Shown here in pieces: positions 27,549 to 40,449 of a stretch of 64,000 nucleotides of DNA. The DNA is from Chondrosia reniformis (lineage: Eukaryota; Porifera; Demospongiae; Chondrillida; Chondrillidae), in NCBI GenBank assembly GCA_947172415.1, contig OX359200.1:746501-810500 (forward strand), given 5' to 3'. The notes below the pieces were generated by a model. That model worked only from the letters and a program-made list of their open reading frames with translations. It was not told the DNA's origin and ran no database searches. A program made the translations under genes and the position numbers. Positions within the stretch are counted from its first letter, which is position 1. Every line of letters begins with the position of its first letter.

Positions 27549-28181
27549 ATGGTGGGTCTTTACGTGCTTTGTTAATATTTACTAGATTTACCACTGTATT
27601 CGCGGTATTCAGGTATATACCAAGTTTGTAGAGATAGGGCGAATAGCCCTCCTAAACTGTGGCAAATATGTAGGGAAACTGGTGGTTATAGTAGACGTCA
27701 TTGATCAGAACAGGGTAAGTGATCTTGTTTAAAGTGTTCGGCCTGCGTTGCAATGTTGATCATTTGGTGGTCTGAATTACCGCGCAAGTAATGTTTGTGT
27801 TATCGTTGTTAGGCGCTTGTGGATGGACCCTCTACGGGCGTCCCGAGGATGGCGGCCAATTTTAAGTCTCTGTACCTTACTGACTTCAAAGTGAAGATTC
27901 AGCATTCCACCCGCTCTAAAGGGGTGCGTAAAGTTCTAGAAGAAGCGGATATTTTAACAAAATGGAATGAAACTGCTTGTGCAAAGAAAATGGCGCAGAG
28001 AAGACTCAGGAAAGGCTTATCCGATTTTGATAGATTCAAAGTTAAAATTCTCAAGCAACAGGTACATTCCGTACTTGCAGGACACAAAGGTGTTACATTT
28101 ATTGTTGATTTTGTGTCTTGTATTCTGCAGAAGATGCGCATTGTTAGAGGAGAAGTGAAGAAACTAAAGAAACAAAATTGA
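27549..28181 (+). CDS. RPL14: 60S ribosomal protein eL14
   Basis: Exons: 27549-27551 (only the ATG), 27613-27714, 27813-28061 and 28131-28181. The joined start [11 protein letters not shown] and the following [20 protein letters not shown] match the SH3-like core of eL14; [15 protein letters not shown] and the basic tail KKLKKQN match the family C-terminus. The single-codon first exon is set by a GTGGGT donor after ATG and restores the expected N-terminus. It is a large-subunit structural protein. It converges on EMG1, with 139 bp between the stop codons. Confidence 0.95.
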
Positions 28182-28320
28182 ATTAAACTATGTGCAGGCA
28201 ACATGCATTTTGTGTAGTTAATTATCAATGAATTGTTTCATCGACTATTCATCGTATATTGCTGAGTATCTGTCCATATAGTGTAAATAAAATATAAGGG
28301 ATTTGAATATGCAAGAAGTT

Positions 28321-29908
28321 CTATTTAATGCCCCATGCATGTTCAAAAGCACAGCATATTTTAGTACATGTTAATGCAGCTGATAGAGGGTATTCACTAA
28401 TGGCTACCTCTTCTTCAACATAGTCCACCTCAACCTGAGAATGGAATAAAGATTCTGTCAAGAAGATTACTTTTCATTACAGTAAATAGTGTTGCTAGGA
28501 AATGTATATTCTTGAATGTTTGCAGGCGACAAATGAATACACATTATCTTTCAGTAAGTACCTGAATTAGCTCAAATTTGATAGGCAAGAGGTGAACTCT
28601 TTGACCTACTCACCTTTCCGTGAGCCATTGCTCCAACTACAAATACAATTGGCTCATTGCTTGCATAATCCTCCAGATCGACCAGCTTCTCTGAAGAGAA
28701 GGAGGTACCGATCTTGCGACATCCAGTCGGCAGATGGTTTGTTACAGGGTTCTTAATTACCTGCAGGAAATAATCATAAACTACAGGAAATAATCATAAA
28801 CTACCACTCAATACACTTGAATGATGTTTTAGGATAAATTATTATCTCAGGATGTACCATAATTCGGGAAATTTTCATTGTTAAAATATTATCAAAATAT
28901 TATCGTGGTTGGCCTGCTCGTTCATTTGTTCATGTGAAATCAAGAAGTGCGGTTGGCTTTGACCACGAAAATATTTCAACACAAAAATTTATCACACATA
29001 AAAATTTCCCGAATTCCAGCATGTATACTACTACTGTAGTACTTGACTGGCTAACTTTAAGAAGCTTGTGAGGTCCGTCCACAGCTCTGATACTCAGTTT
29101 GTGGAGCAGCTGCACTATAGGGAACAATGGAGGCATTGTTTGGCTGATCAGGGGTCAAAGGTCGCAATGGTATAATATATATATACAACATACCCATTAG
29201 TCCACAGAACCTGTCCATTGTTCTGGGAATGCGAGTAGATGGATTTACTTCAATGAGGACACCTCTGTCAGTATGTATGTAGACTTGAAGTAACCCAGCA
29301 CGGTTCAATGGGCTATCCAGTAGCATCATCATACACTATGCATATGATATAATTTAGACATAATGGCACCATATAAGGAGTTTAGTTTCTTAAGAAGAAT
29401 GTTACTTAATTCTTACTTTACTGATCTATGCAATTATTATTAACTTCATGAATTCAGGATTCAGATGTCAGATGTTAAGTGACAGAATTAGGGGTGTTCT
29501 GAGACTGAGTTTGCATTAGCCATATTTCAAGCCTTTGGTAAATACTAGCCAACCGCCTCACACCCTTCTCTGCTGCACTCCTATAACTTATAGCACCCTC
29601 CGTACTTTTACAAATGTCTAACCTGATGCGTGATATCCGGTCTTGCCGATGCTGGATCTCTTCCGTGCTTTTCCAACGTGGCCTTGTGTTTATCGCTCCT
29701 GGCCAATTCAAATTGCTTCCCAATCTGTTGTGTTGGTACATAATTCGGATAGATAAATCTTTCGTATACGAAGCAATATTACCTTTATTGTCTCCAGTGA
29801 AGCATTTTCTAATATTACAATCAACCTTTTCAACCTGTCTTTCTCAGCGAGCGTCCTTGGGATCTTCTGTGGTTTTCTCTCCTCAACCTCTTCCTGCTTT
29901 TCGGCCAT
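28321..29908 (-). CDS. EMG1: Ribosomal RNA small-subunit (pseudouridine-N1) methyltransferase EMG1/NEP1
   Basis: Exon 1 (29908-29783) gives [19 protein letters not shown] and [14 protein letters not shown]; exon 2 (29724-29623) gives [18 protein letters not shown]; a 58-nt intron separates them. Later exons give [19 protein letters not shown] with [13 protein letters not shown] (about 29336-29200), [18 protein letters not shown] (about 29115-29056), [11 protein letters not shown] (about 28760-28615), and the end [14 protein letters not shown], stop at 28321. These are the diagnostic SPOUT-fold motifs of NEP1. It modifies a pseudouridine in helix 35 of 18S rRNA and acts in 40S biogenesis in the nucleolus. 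Its position next to eL14 is consistent with shared ribosome-biogenesis demand. Confidence 0.95.
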
Positions 29909-30274
29909 TTTAATTTAGGGGTCTGACCCTTCGCTCTTGCATCCCCGGGGACGGCCCCTTTAAGATGCCTCCATGATTTCGGCCATCTCTAGTGCAGCCG
30001 CACTCCTAATTTGATATCTTCCTTTCTAGAGTTAATTAGTAGCTCATAAATATAATGTACACTGTACCCTTGGCATGCTTGTTAGTTCCCCTATAGGCTC
30101 TTTTACAGAATAGGCATATAGCATGTAGGAAAATGGTGTCTTAGATTTTTCTTGTGAATGTTGACAACTTACTGATTAAGGAATTTTCAAATATTATAAA
30201 TGAAAAATGAATAACTTACACATTTACAAAAGAGATACATTTATTAATGCTCTTGAAAATGAATGTACATACAC
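29909..30274. other. EMG1/MEAK7 spacer
   Basis: About 365 bp. It holds a fragment of the dispersed repeat at about 30080-30155 and otherwise the EMG1 upstream region. No gene seen. Confidence 0.4.
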
Positions 30275-33200
30275 TTAATTGTCATCACTTTCCTCATCTT
30301 CCCTCAGACCTTCACTGTGACGGGTCTTTCCAGCAAGATCTAAAATCATTTTATCTTCACGATGACTGTCTAATACACTCTTCTCTTTCACCTTATCCTG
30401 AGGATTGAGGTAAATAGAACAACTAAATTAGTTATTAGAATTATTAAATTAGTTATTAGAGTTATTATTGGTGGAGCTTTTTGTGGGCTAAACTGTGTTT
30501 AACATACCCAAATTATTCACTACTTCTTCTCTTCCATTAATACAATACATGCATACGTGCTCAGTCAAATACCCTTTGTAGTATATGAATACTCACTAGT
30601 CTGAACACACTCTAAACCGAACTATATAGTTAGTCCCAAGTGTGAGAAAATGACTAGGCATAACAGGGATTTCCCCTATTCAACAATTCTCTTAGAGTGT
30701 GCTGTGACATTTACTCAATAAAATGTCTATAATCCACACAACTTATATATTCTTTCTCCTTCTCTTCCATTACAAGGTAACCAGATTTGAATACAAGTTG
30801 CAGACTCACTTCTGGTACCGGAGGCTTTCCAGCACCCCAGACTTCTACCTGCTCTATCTCAAAGTTCTCCTTGCAAGAGAGGGTGGGACTTCCGTATGTG
30901 GTACACTTTGGACGGGCCATGCTATGACCTCGGCCAAAGTCACTGGATATCCAGAGGCCAAAGTATTCCATCTGTCCTCCCATACCCTTTCAGAGAAGAG
31001 GAAGATTATGTGGTTTGTGAGGTCTTAAAGACACACAATAAATACAGTAAAACCTCTGAAGAAAGGACACATTGGTGAGTAACAGTTAGTCCCTTTTAGA
31101 GAGGTTGTCCCTTCTTACTGTATAGTGGGAAAATTTTGCAAATTTGGTCAAATTATGAAAATCATGAACATTAAACCTCATGAAATGTTCCTGCTATACG
31201 TTTATACGGACCATAATACGGTATATCTTTTGTCCTATTTTGAAATCAATCAGGGCAAGTAATTTATCCACTGTAGAGAGACTGGCTGTAGGTTGGAGGG
31301 TCCTGTATTAGAGATTTTACTGTAATTGAGGGGTACAGTATGAACAGAATTTACTAATAAATCTTCCACCTACACTTATTAGAAATTACAACTAGCACCA
31401 TTTGTTTCCATGGCAACATCACTGGGAATGTAGCGACAGTGAACATGCACAAGATATCAGAGGTATCTGAAGCACCATATAAGGTATACATTATTACACT
31501 AACATAGCGTTGTTATATGTAACATTTTAGTGAAATATTTGAATAAATACCATTCCTACCTACGAGTGGGAGTGCGGTATCAGTTACACTTCCAAGTGTA
31601 TACTGACATGTACATGCCACAAAGTACATTACTTAGCACCAATACATGTCAGTTGGGGCAGAGGGCAGAGAAAGAAATATTTATCTTCCATTCTCATCCA
31701 AAGATCTATTATTCCATGTATATGTATGTGTATGACCATACACATACACATACAATGGAGAAGAAGAGAAGGAGAAAACTCTTGTATCCTCATCCAAAGC
31801 TCTCACTAGATTTAATTCCCTATAGGCCTTTATTCTTTATTTAGAAGTAGAAAACTCTTGTATCTTCATCCAAAGCTCTCACTAGGTTAAGTTCCCTATA
31901 AGCCTTTACTCTCTGAACATAACATGCAAGAAAAATGATGCATTAGTTTATTCATGGTCAATAGTGAACTACTGCAAGGATTATGTACACAACCATATGT
32001 GTACTAGTGTTATATAGCACTGGCCAAATCTCCTTGTTAACTTGTCACCCCACCAGAATGAAATTTATACATTCAGCAGGAAGGGGGATATAAAATGAGG
32101 TATAGTGGCAGTCCCAGATGACCCAGAATCCTACTAATTTGACCAAATCCTTTGTACATAGATATCATGTTTTGCAGTCTAAACCAGAATCCTTAATACT
32201 TTGGGTTCCACTGGAGTCACATTTCAGTGGCAGATCATTAGTGCTAGGTACAATTCCCAGGAAACTGTAATAAATTTGTATGTTTTCCTTCTAAATAATC
32301 ACACTCTTTGTACATACATATATATATTACATTATTTATTTAGACTACTATGATATAATCTAATCTTTAGTCTATATACTTAGAGGAAGACTGACATCAT
32401 GTGATGGTCATGTGACATTACTTACTATTCCATTGGGTAATGTCTGAGCATTCTGCTCCATGTACATAAAATGTTCGTTATACCCTGATGCCGTAAAGAC
32501 ACCCAAATTGGGTTTCAGTGCAAAAAGGAAACAATTAGAGTCCCCTAACCAGACAAATGGAAGAGAAGTTGCAAAGTGCTTAATGGATCCTTTTAGCAGG
32601 CTTCAATCTAGAAAGCTTAATTAAACAGATAATGAGTGATTTGAATAAACATTATTAATGAACAAGTACAATAATATTACAATCAATAGTGTCCACATAC
32701 ATATGTGGCTATGAGATACATGTGTTCCCAAGTGTCCTAGATCTCTGACAGAGCTCAAATCTAGCAAGTGATACATAGTGATACTCCTACATAGGACCCA
32801 CAAAGACAAAGACTCCCAGGGTCACCGATGAAGGGTGGAATTGTCAGAAATAGCTGGCTGGTCCCGTGGAAGAAGGAGGAAAGGAAGTCCAACAGTATCC
32901 TCATCCAAAGCTCTATAGGTTTGCCCTATGTAAGTCTCATAATTATCATGAGTTTTATATTCTCTTAGTCTCTCATGCTTAATAAACATGTATGAAGATG
33001 GTGATTTAGATAGGTCATTCAAATGATTGCAAGGTCTGTAAGCCGTCCCATAGGGAACTGAACAGTTAACCTGTAAAGGTGGGTCCAATACTCCAACTTT
33101 GAGAGGCAAAGCCACCAAACACGTGACCATCCTTGTCCTGTACCACTATAAGAGTAGGACCTCTTTGAAGTATCCGACCTAGCAAGGTTGAGTAGCTCTG

Positions 33201-35107
33201 TCCGTGAAGTTTGCTGGAAAACAAAGGATATAGCTGTCCCTTCAGATCTGCACACAGTGAAAGATTAAAGTATGCATGAGCCTAGGACTCACAAAAGATC
33301 AAGAAGAAGACAAAGTTTCCCAGGGTCACTGATGAAGGGTGGAATTCCAGAAACAGCTGTCTGGCACAGTGGAGAAGAAGAAAAGGAGAAGGAGAAATCT
33401 CTTGTATCCTCATCCAAAGCTCTCACTAGGTTTAGTTCCCTATAGGCCTTTACTCTAAAGTAGATGTAGTATGTTGAAAGTGGTGTGTTAGATTTATGCA
33501 TGATCTCATCTCTCATAATTCTCAGCTAACAGTTACATATGTAGCTAACATAGGACCAAATACTACAAACATTCTTATCTAAGAAAGTCCCTCCCCTAAA
33601 CAGTCTGCCACTACCACTGTTACTTACTGTTACTACAGGCAGTACCATATTCTGTAGAGGATGAACCAAATAGGTCATGGAATATGTAACAACTGTACAA
33701 GTGTCCTGTATCAGGACCATGTTCAGAAATATTTGTTTAGTGTACTCCTATGGCTTACCATGTACCAGACTGTTATTGATAGACATTAGACTGCTCTGAT
33801 CCAACAAGTTTGATTTAAAGTGACTGTTGGAAGGCAGAAATGTTGGAATGGTGACCTCTGGAATGAGCAGAGTGTCATGATTGATCTTGTCTCCACTCTT
33901 CTCTCCAACCAGTTCACTCAAACTGGAGTGATCTAATGATTTGTGGAGAAATATTAGAGTGAAGATGGCTTTATAGAGTCTGTCTACCAAAGAGTTTTTG
34001 TCAAGCCATTCAGCAAAGGATTCTAAAGAAACCGTGTCCTTTGGAAGAGAGCTTGTTTCGTAAGAGGACAGTCTCATACAATCCTCCTCTTGATGTGACC
34101 ATTTCTCTGACTGGGGGAAGACACTTTTGAATATGGCTGAATTCATCAACATTTTCAAGTAATGCGAAAGGGTAGCTGAAATGGTTTCCATGGTAACCTA
34201 ATAACATTAATATATTATTCTCATCAGTAAATATAACTGTAGCAACATTTTTGATATACTAAAATACTCCAACCCGATATATTCAAGTTGAAATTCATTA
34301 CTTTACAGTAACTATATATGTACATGTATGTATATGTATGTATGTGTATAATACATAGAAATGGTGTGTGTATAAAAATGAAATATTAATGAAATATGGC
34401 TTTACATTACAACGTAAGTAGGATTAACAGCACGGTTGGGTACTGTTACCATAGCAACTACTTAAGGAGTCTCAATACCTTTCCATTTGATGTCAACTGC
34501 AGCCCATACAAGATCCTGTGTTGTTGTGCGGATGGCCCCAGCCCCAGCAGGAGGATTGCCTGCTTAACAAACTGCTGTTCAGAGAACTGGACCAATTCAT
34601 CTTTTCTACCCTCAACACCACCATGCTGAAATAAATGACATAACTTTCCTATGGCTTCCTCCTCTATTGGGTGTGTTGTGGGATCTCTTGTTGTGAACTC
34701 GCTGCTTTTCAAATATCCCTATACGGTAATTGTGTCAAGTAATTCATAAAATTGACAGCTTTACTTCAAAGGGCTGGCTTCATCGCGCAACGATAAAACC
34801 ACCTTCAAATACCACGCATATATGTACAATACTATAATACGTTTTGGTCAAACCATTGCAAGATTTACAAAGATAATTTGAACACTTCAATGGACTCAAG
34901 CTAACATGTGATATGAGCTTATATAGGTGGTAGGAAAGGTATATTGTATTGTATTACATATGTAAATAAACACACATTCATTTTTCCGTAACTTGATAAT
35001 CTACTTCCTCCGCTAATGATATTGAATGTTTTCACCAAACCCTCCTTGATAGTCTGAGGTACTTGAACGCTAGCCTGCGCTTGTGATCGACTTTCGTTGC
35101 CTCCCAT
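30275..35107 (-). CDS. MEAK7: MEAK7 / TLD domain-containing protein 1
   Basis: The start at 35107 gives MGGNESRS, a probable N-myristoylation site like that of vertebrate MEAK7. The middle exon 34191-33748 is helical. The TLD domain spans several exons: SSKLHGQSYS, RILQRGPTLIVVQDKDGHVF and GGFASQSW (about 33250-33065), SNCFLFALKPNLGVFTASGY (about 32560-32430), MGGQMEYFGLWISSDFGRGH (about 30985-30775), and the tail GKTRHSEGLREDEESDDN, stop at 30275. The TLD tail matches MEAK7 better than OXR1 or TBC1D24. MEAK7 supports an alternative mTOR signal at lysosomes. Introns are unusually loaded with dispersed-repeat copies. Exon borders in the N-terminal half are uncertain. Confidence 0.9.
31736..31945 (-). 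mobile_element. Dispersed repeat, two overlapping partial copies
   Basis: Two partial copies lie head to tail inside a MEAK7 intron, each with the inverse of AGAGCTTTGGATGAAGATAC and the phrase TTCCCTATAGGCCTTTA; the second repeats the start of the first at about 31848. This suggests tandem duplication of the 3' part or nested insertion. Confidence 0.65.
33290..33515 (-). mobile_element. Dispersed repeat, near-complete copy
   Basis: About 225 bp running from AAGATCAAGAAGAAGACAAA, through GGAATTCCAGAAACAGCTG, to a TTTATGCATGATC end. It is one of the more complete members of the family and is useful for defining termini. It sits in a MEAK7 intron. Confidence 0.7.
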
Positions 35108-35312
35108 ATTTCGTTACGCAATACTTGGCCATATAACTTGATAATGAACCACAAGTGTTCAAATTTGCGGTAGCAGATGGTGTGGGTATGGACAAATGAA
35201 TGGTACATGGGATCATGTGTGAAATTCTTGTCACTTCCTGTGGTATACATATTATAGTACGTCCACATTTATAAGCTAAAACAGATACCAAATCTATCAG
35301 TTCTAGTGAAAT
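35108..35312. promoter_or_regulatory. Divergent MEAK7/type I membrane protein promoter region
   Basis: The two ATGs are 206 bp apart on opposite strands, so both transcripts must start within this gap or overlap it. No TATA or E-box stands out. Confidence 0.4.
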
Positions 35313-37198
35313 ATGAAGAAGTGTGGTATAATCCTTGCTCTTATTTTCACCCTGTTAATCAAGAGGAAAAATGGTGTGTTTTGGAGTTGAATCTCATTGT
35401 GTAGTCTGTACCAATTGCAACCATAAAGGGTACTTTTATAGTTTCTGACAGTCTATATGTTGCTGTTGCAGCTATATGTATTTATGGTTATTGATAGAGT
35501 TTAATCAACTTAGGATTTTAATAATATTAAGAGGTATTTTCTATTTTGTGTAGGATGTTTTACAAGTGACCTAGGAGGCAATATGTTGATACATAATACC
35601 ACCTCACTCCTGGATCATCACACGTTTCTCTTTCCATCTCTCTCGTTTAAATGTTCAGCCATAATCTCTCACATGCAGATAAGGATCTTTAACTATACAG
35701 ATCTCTGTTCCTATGCTAGCAGCAACTCCACTCTGACCTACAAATACAGTCTCTGGAGTGAAATGAATGAAGTATTTGTGCTATTTGCAGAGAGAAGTGT
35801 AGAAATGTCACTAAGTTCTCTGGGAAAAGCATGCAGTTCACAAAGTATCAGTTCCCTAAAGCTTGATTTCAAGAGTAAAGATGCAGAAAGTAAAGTCCTG
35901 CCCGGTTTTGTGGTTGGACTGAAAAGTCCCTTTTTTGCCACAATTGTTTCTTATGACGGCAATGTCACCAACTATACCATGAACATTGCATTTCATCCAT
36001 CTTCATCTCTATTAATGGTGGACAACAGGACTGATTATTCTATTGGTCAATCTTTAAATATGAAAGAGTCATCCCTGGATGTACACATGCATCCAAGTAT
36101 TGATTTCAGTTTAACAGGTATATGTCCATCCCTGTTTGTTTATAAATATTACCAGTATAGATAAATTTAAAGTTGCATATCCAATAAATATATTGCACAA
36201 TACATGTAACCTGATATATATATAGCAACTTTATAGTCATAATAAAGTCATTATATGTTCTAATATGTAATATGTAGGCAGTACTTGTGATCACTGTATG
36301 TCTATATATAGGTCTAATATTATCTATGGATCTGTAGGTCATGTTGTGAAGTACATTTAAGTTGACTAAGTAAAGAGGGGTGCAGTAACCATAATCTGAT
36401 ACTTGTATTGCCTTTGCTTTGGCCATATATGTACAACACAATTTAGCAGATTTCCTTTGAGCCCAGTTAACATATTATATTTATATACGTATGTACACAT
36501 TGTAATTGTATATGTCACATATTATGTGGAAGAATTGTTAATAGATAACCCATTTTTCTGAACCTTTGTTGTAAAGTTTAAAATTTACACCTGAATGTCC
36601 TTATCCATGGAATGAGTATACTCAATACATTGTTGTTATAAGGAATCTTTATTTGAATAGTTTGACATAAAGGTACATAGTGTCAAATGAAAACTTACAT
36701 TAAAATAACTCATTTTTATCTGTTATTGTAGCATCTTCAATTATTCCAGCACCTGAGGAGGATTCCCTGCTTCATGATGATGTTAATATTATCAAAACTA
36801 TTGTCTACATCATAACAGGAGTAGTAGGAGGAACACTGCTATTTCTTTGCTTAATAGTAGTGTGTATTATACCTTGCATTTTAAGGTGCTCACATAAGAA
36901 GCAGAATGAGATTGACAGGAAATCCACACTCTATTCCTCTGATCATGGGACAGAAGGACATTACACTTATCCACGTTCTGACTACTTTTTTACCAAGAGA
37001 GTGTCAGCAGAGAGTAACAGAGGAAATTCAAATGGTTTGATAATTGAGAGTGAAGAGGCAATGAGCACATTTGCAGTTGGTCCTCGCACAGAAACTATCA
37101 CTGTAGAGAATGTATCAGATAGGCACCCTGTAGCTTTAAACCCTCTCAAAGAGCTACAGAAAGGTGGCAATGATGGAGATGATCCCTTATATATTTGA
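35313..37198 (+). CDS. Type I single-pass membrane protein, lineage-specific (paralogue of 38615-40274)
   Basis: Three exons: 35313-35373 (signal peptide MKKCGIILALIFTLLIKRKN), 35554-36117 (ectodomain) and 36732-37198. The ectodomain has FPSLSFKCSAII, several NxT/S glycosylation sites and ends HPSIDFSLTG. A transmembrane segment, IIKTIVYIITGVVGGTLLFL, leads into a cytoplasmic tail with HYTYPRSD, SYR-free Ser-rich sequence and a terminal DDPLYI that resembles a PDZ ligand. I recognise no known domain. Exon phases (1-1) equal those of the gene at 38615, so they are tandem duplicates. It may be a receptor-like or adhesion protein; that is inference. Confidence 0.8.
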
Positions 37199-37391
37199 CT
37201 GACAATGGACATGTGGCTCAGTGTAACATTGATTTTGTATGCATTTAATATGTACATACTACCACACACAGATACACCTATATGTATTTGAAATTACAAT
37301 TGAAGCATGAACAACAAGATCAAGATTTGAACGAGTTACTACGTACATTAATTAGCATACAAACAGAAGGGGGTTCCCCTTGTTGAACAAA

Positions 37392-37995
37392 ATGGGCACC
37401 CCAGCCGGACAAAAGATTTTTAAGGCAAAGGCTCCCGACAAAGGAAGTTTCCCACTGGATCACGATGGTGAGGAGATAGCCATGCTCAGGACCGGCCGGG
37501 TGCATGAGATATTGTTTAGGCTATAGTCTACCGCACGTATCAACTCTAACACGTTGGCTATTGAAGGGTTTCTGTGCTGTTCTCTAAACTTATTTAGCCT
37601 TCCCGTCACAATAGGAGAGTGTAAGACTTTTATGACTGAATACATGAAGTGTCTGAAAGAAAATAATGCAGAGAACGTTCTTTGTAGACAAAAGGCGAAA
37701 GATTACTTGGAATGCAGAATGAACAAGTAAGTTTTGCATTGAAATATGTCTATTCATGAAATGGTTAAGTCATACTTTTGTGGGAAGCTGATGTTCTGAA
37801 GAGCTGAGGACATCTCTAATGTGATATAACCAATTGTAAGACATTGTTCCTCTTTGCATTCTTCTTATTTGTTCACTGTAAAGCAATATTGTGGCCTCCT
37901 CTTTGTCTAGACAGCTAATGACAAGAGAAGATTTTGGAAGGCTCGGGTATAAGGACCTGATAACAGAACAGTCACAAGGCCAAAGCCATAGCTAA
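37392..37995 (+). CDS. COX19: COX19 copper-related cytochrome c oxidase assembly factor
   Basis: Exons 37392-37467, 37615-37726 and 37911-37995. The protein begins [20 protein letters not shown], then [18 protein letters not shown] and [14 protein letters not shown], i.e. the twin CX9C motif of mitochondrial intermembrane-space proteins (CHCH fold). It ends [20 protein letters not shown]. About 90 residues, the usual size. It takes part in copper supply to complex IV and is imported through the Mia40 pathway. It sits between the two tandem membrane-protein genes, 193 bp after the first stop. Confidence 0.95.
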
Positions 37996-38614
37996 AAGTC
38001 ACATTATTAATGAACACACATCTTTTATCATGTTGCTGTGCATTGAATACTACACATCAAACAAATGCATATTTGTATTATACAAATGAATACATATTTG
38101 TACTTATAGATGCACAATTTCTTACACCAAGTCTGTATACAATATATTGCCTTTCAGGTGACTTATAAACACTTGTGGTTGACCTATCTTTATATCAGTT
38201 TTCTTTAACATGTCACAATAACAAACTATCAGTTGTTTTAGTACTTCAAGAGGGAGTTGATTAAATTATATACACCTGCACATGTATCCTGAGAGCTTCT
38301 ATTTGTTCTGCATGACCAAATTTGGACATCAAAGCATGGAAGCCAGAATCTGGGTACTGTTGGCCAAATGGTTAATTGGTCAACATCTGCCTTGTATGGA
38401 GTGCTTTATTGGGGCTGCCTTCACACCCTGTCACCAAAAGGGATTTTTGAGTAAACTTAGCAGAGTGCCATATGCTAATTTCAGTCAATTAAAGTGTACT
38501 GTTTGTTCTAAATTGGAGCCATGTATTATTGAGGTATGGCTTCTGTCAATGTGGTTGAGTGTATAGTATAAAACCTTTGGCAGTGAAAGTTAGACTACTG
38601 ATATCACAGCCAGG
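37996..38614. other. Spacer between COX19 and the second membrane-protein gene
   Basis: About 620 bp. A 94-residue ORF at 38282-38566 has several Cys but no recognisable domain or signal, and I do not call it. No repeat stands out. Confidence 0.35.
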
Positions 38615-40274
38615 ATGAGTAAAGGATTTTTTTGCAATTGGACAGTGTCTTTTTCTCTCACCGGCTATCTGCTGTTGAACTTGATAACCTTTGTATCTCC
38701 TCAAAGTGAGTTTCACTGATAAATACTCTTATTAACATGTTTCAACCCATGTTTCACCTGCACATCTGGGCTAGAAAGCGGAGACTCATTTGTAGAGCTG
38801 TGTCTATGCACAATCGTCAGAGGGGGAGCGGGCAAGGAATGCACTCAAAATAATAAATGTATAAAATGCAAACCAAAAGTGGTTAAGGGGCACGATAACA
38901 ATATACTATCTCCACACTAGGACTACTTGCCCCGTGTTGCACTATACAGGAAACCAAATTTATAGTCTTTACATTGCGTAGGCTGTTTTAATGTAATAAC
39001 AAGTGGAAATTCTGGAGTAAATGTGACTGCAACTGCTGAACATTTGGTAGCAGATGGCAAGAGATTCAGTCTTCTCTTTCCTCAGCTGGTCTTTCAGTGC
39101 TCAGGAACAATTACAAATATCCGCATTCAAGTCAATGGTATAAAAGACTGCACATCTATAGAACCAACAATAGTGTTTCAGATATGGGCTCCAGTGGCCG
39201 GTAGCTCTAATGTGTACCAGTTAATGGATGCACACACAGCAATGATAAGTGGCAGTGAAGCAAAGCAACAATGTCTGAAACAAGAAGGAACAATTAAAAA
39301 TTTCAATATTCCACTCAGCATAGGATTCGGAGGACTACTAGTTCAAAAAGGTTTCATAATTGGTATGCACTTATCAGGCAACATGAATTTAGTGTATCTC
39401 AAGTCTACCAGTCCACCACTTTTGCTTGACACCTCATCAGATGCTCCAGAAGTTGGCTCAACTGCATTATTTATCAGAAATGAGAGTCTTTTAGGCTTTG
39501 CTCCCAAGATTGACTTCAGTTTCGATGGTAAATATTACAACTCTCTATAGCTGTTTCTGATATATATATAGGATTTGTATATATACACTTGTAGGCATTA
39601 TATGTATTTTAATATGATTGATAATGTATATTCAACTGATCACCAAGCACTCATTTTCATTATTCTTTTCCTTCACAGCAGCATCCTTTCAAATTGCTCT
39701 TCCAGAGCAAGATGGGCAGTCGGATCACACTGATCACACTGTCATGGTAGCAACAGGCTCTATTCTCTTGGCACTTGCTCTGTTCAACACCATCTGCTTA
39801 ATAGTCATGTGGAAGTATGTGACCAAAGTCAAGTGTGAAAGGAGATGTAAGGACCCAGATCGCTACTATACTTATCCTAGACCGCTTGTAATACCTTCTA
39901 AACCACCACAAGACAGCAGAAGAAACTGTCCTGGGCCTACAGGGACCACTGCCAAAGCACACAAAAGGTCTCAGAGTGTTTCACAACTTACCAATAGGGC
40001 AAACTTCCAACTGAGAAGTTCGCATTCAATATCTGGTCCAACTGCTCTATCTGTCAGTTCTTCTCAAACTCCAGAGAGGAGTAATTCAGACACCTCCTCA
40101 GGTGGGAGGGAGCGACCAGCCGCTTACATGCAACCACTTCCCAATCACGAATATTACAACTGCCCCAAAAAGACTGGCAAGGGAAGAACAGACAGCACCA
40201 ATGACGAGACCTGTTACTATTATTGTGAATACACACAGGACAGAGAAACAGACCCTTCAACATACTACATTTAA
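38615..40274 (+). CDS. Type I single-pass membrane protein with tyrosine-rich tail (paralogue of 35313-37198)
   Basis: Three exons: 38615-38705 (signal peptide, FSLTGYLLLNLITFVSPQ), 38982-39527 (ectodomain) and 39679-40274. The ectodomain shares FPQLVFQCSGTI, a GFIIGM core and the end PKIDFSFDG with its neighbour. The transmembrane segment is VMVATGSILLALALFNTICL. The tail has YYTYPRP (also TYPR in the paralogue), a Ser/Thr-rich run, and a cluster of Tyr residues ending DPSTYYI. The conserved Y-T-Y-P-R and acidic Tyr motifs suggest phosphotyrosine signalling, as an inference. No known family recognised. A scrap of LINE 3' UTR lies in intron 1 (about 38855-38905). Confidence 0.8.
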
Positions 40275-40449
40275 GTCGAAAGAATTATTGAACTGTTTTT
40301 ATTATTACAAAAAACCCAAGGAGAATTGTTGACCTGTTTTTTATTTTATAACTTTATGTAACTTTACTTGTGGTTATTATTATCTTCGAAGATCTGGAGT
40401 TGTGGCATTGCCCTCAATATACGTATATCCGGAAGGCCAGGACTGTTGA

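Noticed and set aside
30711..31078. Plus-strand ORFs at the MEAK7 TLD exon
   Set aside because: Shadows of the minus-strand exon coding FGLWISSDFGRGH.
38282..38566. 94-residue Cys-containing ORF between COX19 and the second membrane protein
   Set aside because: No domain, signal peptide or paralogue; falls in a promoter-size gap.
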